Shown one piece after another: positions 61,449 to 64,000 of a stretch of 64,000 nt of DNA (positions are counted from its first letter, which is position 1; each line of letters opens with the position of its first letter). The notes under the pieces were generated by a model that saw only the letters and a list, made by a program, of their open reading frames with translations, did no database searches and was not told the DNA's origin. Origin of the DNA: CAVXXD01 sp963765625 (GTDB taxonomy: Bacteria; Actinomycetota; Geothermincolia; Geothermincolales; Geothermincolaceae); contig CAVXXD010000005.1 in assembly GCA_963765625.1 (NCBI GenBank), positions 310,001 to 374,000 of the forward strand, read 5' to 3'. The position numbers were made by a program, and so were the translations under genes.

Positions 61449-62242
61449 GTAAATATCGTCACCAGCTCAAGCGGCCGCACGTCAGCCCGGGCGGCCAGGT
61501 CGCCCTCCCGCAAGGCCAGCCCCAGCCACCCTGATGAGTCGGTGTAGAGCAGGAGTTCGCCCCGGCCCACATCCCCGTAGGTCGATGCCACCATCGATTC
61601 CCAGATGGTTTCGCCTATCTCCACCACGACCTTGTCTCCCGCCGCGGCCCGGCCTTCCAGCTTGGCGGCCTCCACGCCCAGGCGCAGATTGCCGAAACGG
61701 TCCACGTCGATGACCTGGCAGCAGAGCGCGCCAGGGACTTCCCACGCCTCCTTCCAGGGTGATGGGGCCAGACAGGAGACATCTACCCGAGGGCCCGCCT
61801 GCCCGGCTGGCCACCCCCCGGCCAGGCGGGCCGCCGCCGGCGCGAAGACGTCCCGGCCGTGGAAGGTGGGGTGGACCGGCTCAAGAAAAAGTTCCTCCGC
61901 CTCCACCGACCAGGCGGCGCTGATCCCGCCCAGCCGGCCGGCCGCCGGTAAGAGCAAACCGTTGTCCGGCCCCAGCAGCAGGTCTCCTCTGCCACATTCC
62001 AGTAAAAGGACCCGGCGCTCCGTGCCCACGCCAGGGTCCACCACCGCCATGAACACACCTGGCTCGAACCAGGGTGCGGCGGCGGCAAGAGTCACAGCGG
62101 CCTTGCGGATGTCGAAGGGTGGTATGTCGTGGGTTATGTCGAAGGTCACAATCCCGGGTGCCGCGGCACGAATGACCGCCTTGACCACCGCCACGAACTC
62201 GTCGGCGGTGCCGAAGTCCGTCAGGAGGTAGACGGGGAGCAC
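61442..62242 (-). CDS. SAM hydroxide adenosyltransferase (SAM hydrolase, DUF62 family)
   Basis: A 266-residue member of the fluorinase/chlorinase fold that hydrolyses SAM to adenosine and methionine. The N-terminal VYLLTDFGTADEFV binds SAM; VDPGVGTERRVLLL and GPDNGLLLP are family motifs, with the Asp-Arg-His set in TFHGRDVFAPAA. It starts at GTG 62242 with GGAAG upstream and overlaps the YjbQ gene by 22 nt, so the two are coupled. No halogenase-type loop could be confirmed by eye; hydrolase activity is the family default. Confidence 0.9.
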   Translation of the reverse strand: MLPVYLLTDFGTADEFVAVVKAVIRAAAPGIVTFDITHDIPPFDIRKAAVTLAAAAPWFEPGVFMAVVDPGVGTERRVLLLECGRGDLLLGPDNGLLLPAAGRLGGISAAWSVEAEELFLEPVHPTFHGRDVFAPAAARLAGGWPAGQAGPRVDVSCLAPSPWKEAWEVPGALCCQVIDVDRFGNLRLGVEAAKLEGRAAAGDKVVVEIGETIWESMVASTYGDVGRGELLLYTDSSGWLGLALREGDLAARADVRPLELVTIFTR

Positions 62243-62631
62243 GGCAGGACTTCCACTATCACGGTACGCGTGCGGGGACCGTCGAACTCGCACAAGAACA
62301 CGCCCTGCCAGGTACCCAGGACCATGCGCCCTTCCCGCACCGGGATGGTCTTAGACGACCCGGTTATGAGTGCCTTGATGTGGGAATCGGCATTGCCTTC
62401 GCTGTGGCGGTAGCCGGCGTTGCGGGGCACCAGCCTCTCCAGGCCCGCCAGTATGTCCTTCACCACGTCGGTGTCGGCGTTCTCGTTGATGGTTATCCCT
62501 GCCGTGGTGTGGGGGACATAGACCAAGCATGCACCATCGCTGATGCCGCTCTGTTCCACCGCTTTCTTGACCCGGCCGGTGATGTCGACCATCTCGGCCC
62601 GCCCGCTCGAGACAACCTCAAAAGCAAGCAA
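62221..62631 (-). CDS. YjbQ family (UPF0047) protein
   Basis: A 136-residue trimeric metal-binding protein. The signature VPHTTAGITINENADTDV and the second His motif RHSEGNADSHIKALITGSS are intact. Relatives have weak thiamine-phosphate synthase activity; the in vivo role is uncertain. It starts at TTG 62631 with GGAGGAG upstream. Its 3' end overlaps the SAM hydrolase start by 22 nt; the operon may begin further upstream at 63739. Confidence 0.9.
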   Translation of the reverse strand: MLAFEVVSSGRAEMVDITGRVKKAVEQSGISDGACLVYVPHTTAGITINENADTDVVKDILAGLERLVPRNAGYRHSEGNADSHIKALITGSSKTIPVREGRMVLGTWQGVFLCEFDGPRTRTVIVEVLPCSPSTS

Positions 62632-62662
62632 TAGCTCCTCCTTCCGCCCGGAACCGCCCGGC

Positions 62663-63739
62663 TCAACCGGCCGGTTCCACCCCGATGACCTGATAACCCT
62701 CTTCGCTGGTCACCCAGGTGACTCTGCTCTTGACCTTCTCGACCGCCTCGTAATAGCCGGCGATCCTCCCGGCCATCAGGGCGTCGTTGAAGGGGTTCTC
62801 CACCTTTACCTTGAGCTGCTTCCCGGCTTCCTCCACCTCGACGGGATTGCCCATGCCCCGCATTCTCACCTCGTCGAAGAGGCGCATGATGCCCCCTTCT
62901 TCCTCCAGGTTTCGCTTGGACATGCGCTCCCGCATCAGTTCAGCCTGGCGCTGCGCCACCATGTTGGAGACCTTTTCGCCCAGTTCCCTCTCCATCTCGG
63001 CGAAGATGGCGTTGATGCCCTGCACCGAGAGGAAGGCTTCCCTGTAAGCGGTGCGGCGGTTGGTGATGATGCCGTTGACCGTGTCCCAATTGAAGTGTTC
63101 CGACACCGACAGGGGCACCTTGCAGGCCGGGCAGAGCGGCAGGTCGACCACCCCCGGTATGAAGTCCGACCGGGTGATGGGTATGTCGTAGGGCTGCTCG
63201 TCGGTCTGCTTGAACTCGATGAGCGTGGTGCCGTTCTCCTTCTTCCAGGTAACGGCCATATTCACGCCCTGCATAACCTGGAAAGCGCCTATGCAGTCGC
63301 CGATGATCAAGGGAAGGGAGTGGGCGTTGCGGATCCGTACCAGGGCTCGGCGCTTCCCCTCGAACTCGATGAGGGTTGTGCTGCCGTAGCCCATGCACCT
63401 CGCGTAGGCGGAGACACGGGAAAAGACCGCGTTGACGAAGACCTGGAGCTGGAACGGTTTGGGGATGCCCCGAGTGATACTGGCCAGCCTCGGGGGGAAG
63501 GTGGACTCCAGCAGTTCCTGCCCGATGGGCCTCTCCGCCGCGATGAGGATGTTGTCGATGGGTATGCCCAGCAACTCGCTCAAGTAAGAAAGCAGGTTGA
63601 GCAGCTCATCTATTTCGATGAAGAATAGGCGCAGGTCCGTGATTCTTCCGGAGACGATGGTGCCGCCACCCGTCCAGACGACGTTCCGGGCGAAGATCAG
63701 TGGGGTTTCACATTGCTTGCATCTCTTGACGGCTTTGAT
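62663..63739 (-). CDS. Double zinc-ribbon protein with probable ATC start (paralogue of 31832)
   Basis: About 358 residues, soluble, with two Cys-pair modules: KRCKQCETPLIFARNVVW with GTIVSGRITD, and LPLCPACKVPLSVSEHFNW with GIITNRRTAYREA. It ends in a charged helical part. AAAGGAG is followed 8 nt later by ATC (63737-63739), and no ATG, GTG or TTG fits. In the paralogue at 31832 the ATG lies the same six residues before the first Cys. The only upstream in-frame start (TTG) overlaps the response regulator and lacks an RBS. It is 4 nt downstream of the response regulator, so it may be part of a signalling pathway. Confidence 0.72.
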   Translation of the reverse strand: MKAVKRCKQCETPLIFARNVVWTGGGTIVSGRITDLRLFFIEIDELLNLLSYLSELLGIPIDNILIAAERPIGQELLESTFPPRLASITRGIPKPFQLQVFVNAVFSRVSAYARCMGYGSTTLIEFEGKRRALVRIRNAHSLPLIIGDCIGAFQVMQGVNMAVTWKKENGTTLIEFKQTDEQPYDIPITRSDFIPGVVDLPLCPACKVPLSVSEHFNWDTVNGIITNRRTAYREAFLSVQGINAIFAEMERELGEKVSNMVAQRQAELMRERMSKRNLEEEGGIMRLFDEVRMRGMGNPVEVEEAGKQLKVKVENPFNDALMAGRIAGYYEAVEKVKSRVTWVTSEEGYQVIGVEPAG

Positions 63740-63743
63740 AAGA

Positions 63744-64000
63744 TCAGCTCCTTTTCGGTTCCGCGTCAAGGCCGTCAAGCCGGGCCAGCTCACTACGCCG
63801 GCGTGCCTGGCGTTGTTCGGGCGTGGTCTCCAGCAAGCCCTTGACCTGGTCGGAGAGGACCTTGGGGTTGAAAGGCTTGACGACATAGTCGTCGGCCCCC
63901 ATCTCCCATCCCCGCATGAGGTCCTGCCGCTGTGCCCTGGCGGTCAGCAGGACGACGGGCAGCCCGGCCAGCTCGCGGTTCTCCCTGACCCGTCTCAGCA
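63744..64000 (-). CDS. Response regulator receiver domain (C-terminal part only)
   Basis: The visible 85 residues include LPVVLLTARAQRQDLMRGWE (beta4 with the Thr/Ser switch), then GADDYVVKPFNPKVLSDQV (beta5 with the conserved Lys-Pro), then an Arg-rich tail ending DGLDAEPKRS and a stop. The phosphoacceptor Asp lies outside the window. The tail has no DNA-binding domain, so this is probably a CheY-like or single-domain regulator. The double zinc-ribbon gene follows 4 nt downstream and may be its partner. Confidence 0.88.
   Translation of the reverse strand, partial: LRRVRENRELAGLPVVLLTARAQRQDLMRGWEMGADDYVVKPFNPKVLSDQVKGLLETTPEQRQARRRSELARLDGLDAEPKRS

Noticed and set aside
61442..62242. SAM-dependent fluorinase or chlorinase
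   Set aside because: No adjacent halometabolite genes and no recognisable halide-binding loop; SAM hydrolase is the common activity of the family.

Overview
This 64 kb window looks like chromosome from a high-GC, anaerobic bacterium, most likely a deep-branching member of the Actinobacteriota (Geothermincolia/OPB41-like). That placement is inference. It rests on high-GC codon use, oxygen-defence genes of strict anaerobes (desulfoferrodoxin, rubrerythrin), a glycyl radical enzyme, many Fe-S proteins, an actinobacterial-type class D/E sortase, and a huge secreted protein ending in WYLAEG repeats. There is no rRNA, CRISPR array, prophage or transposase. One tRNA (Lys, TTT) is present.

Layout. 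0-9 kb: the end of an ABC ATPase, a glycyl radical enzyme with two tandem DUF2007 genes, a glycine-periodic repeat protein with a universal stress protein, a membrane-anchored sulfite-oxidase-like molybdoprotein, a sortase, and a CoxE/MoxR/HD operon. 9-16 kb: a FAD/Fe-S/FAD oxidoreductase operon, an acetate/succinate-type transporter, desulfoferrodoxin, and an RRM RNA-binding protein whose leader carries an intrinsic terminator. 16-20 kb: tRNA-Lys, an acyltransferase, and two tandem membrane sensors that end after HAMP. 20-33 kb: hydrolases, a dehydrogenase/reductase/RibD-like operon, duplicated membrane proteins, a lycopene-cyclase-like flavoprotein, MscS, QueG-like and HXXEE proteins, a double zinc-ribbon protein and TrmO. 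33-39 kb: a 1.7 k-residue secreted repeat protein. 39-52 kb: an Fe-S aldo/keto reductase, an MBL hydrolase, further Fe-S proteins, a CrtC-like lipocalin, a MacB-type ABC exporter, an SDR, a TPR protein, a CrtI-like flavoprotein and DUF362. 52-64 kb: a copper ATPase with a C-terminal YHS domain and a CsoR-type operator, rubrerythrin, a Ycf48/TIG secreted protein, a flippase-like membrane protein, thiolase, DUF6485, SAM hydrolase, YjbQ, a second double zinc-ribbon protein and a response regulator.

Functional themes are anaerobic redox chemistry, acyl-CoA metabolism (thiolase, 3-hydroxyacyl-CoA dehydrogenase, dienoyl-CoA-reductase-like enzyme), metal and oxygen stress defence, and cell-surface proteins.

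Two window-wide patterns stand out. First, palindromic elements built on GGGGTCAG (an 18-bp core, three 87-88 bp copies, two ~102 bp copies) sit immediately after stop codons. Second, at least ten genes carry single-base frame disruptions, almost all +1 insertions in short runs. This suggests insertion-type sequence error more than ten independent pseudogenes. For those genes I give the reconstructed span.
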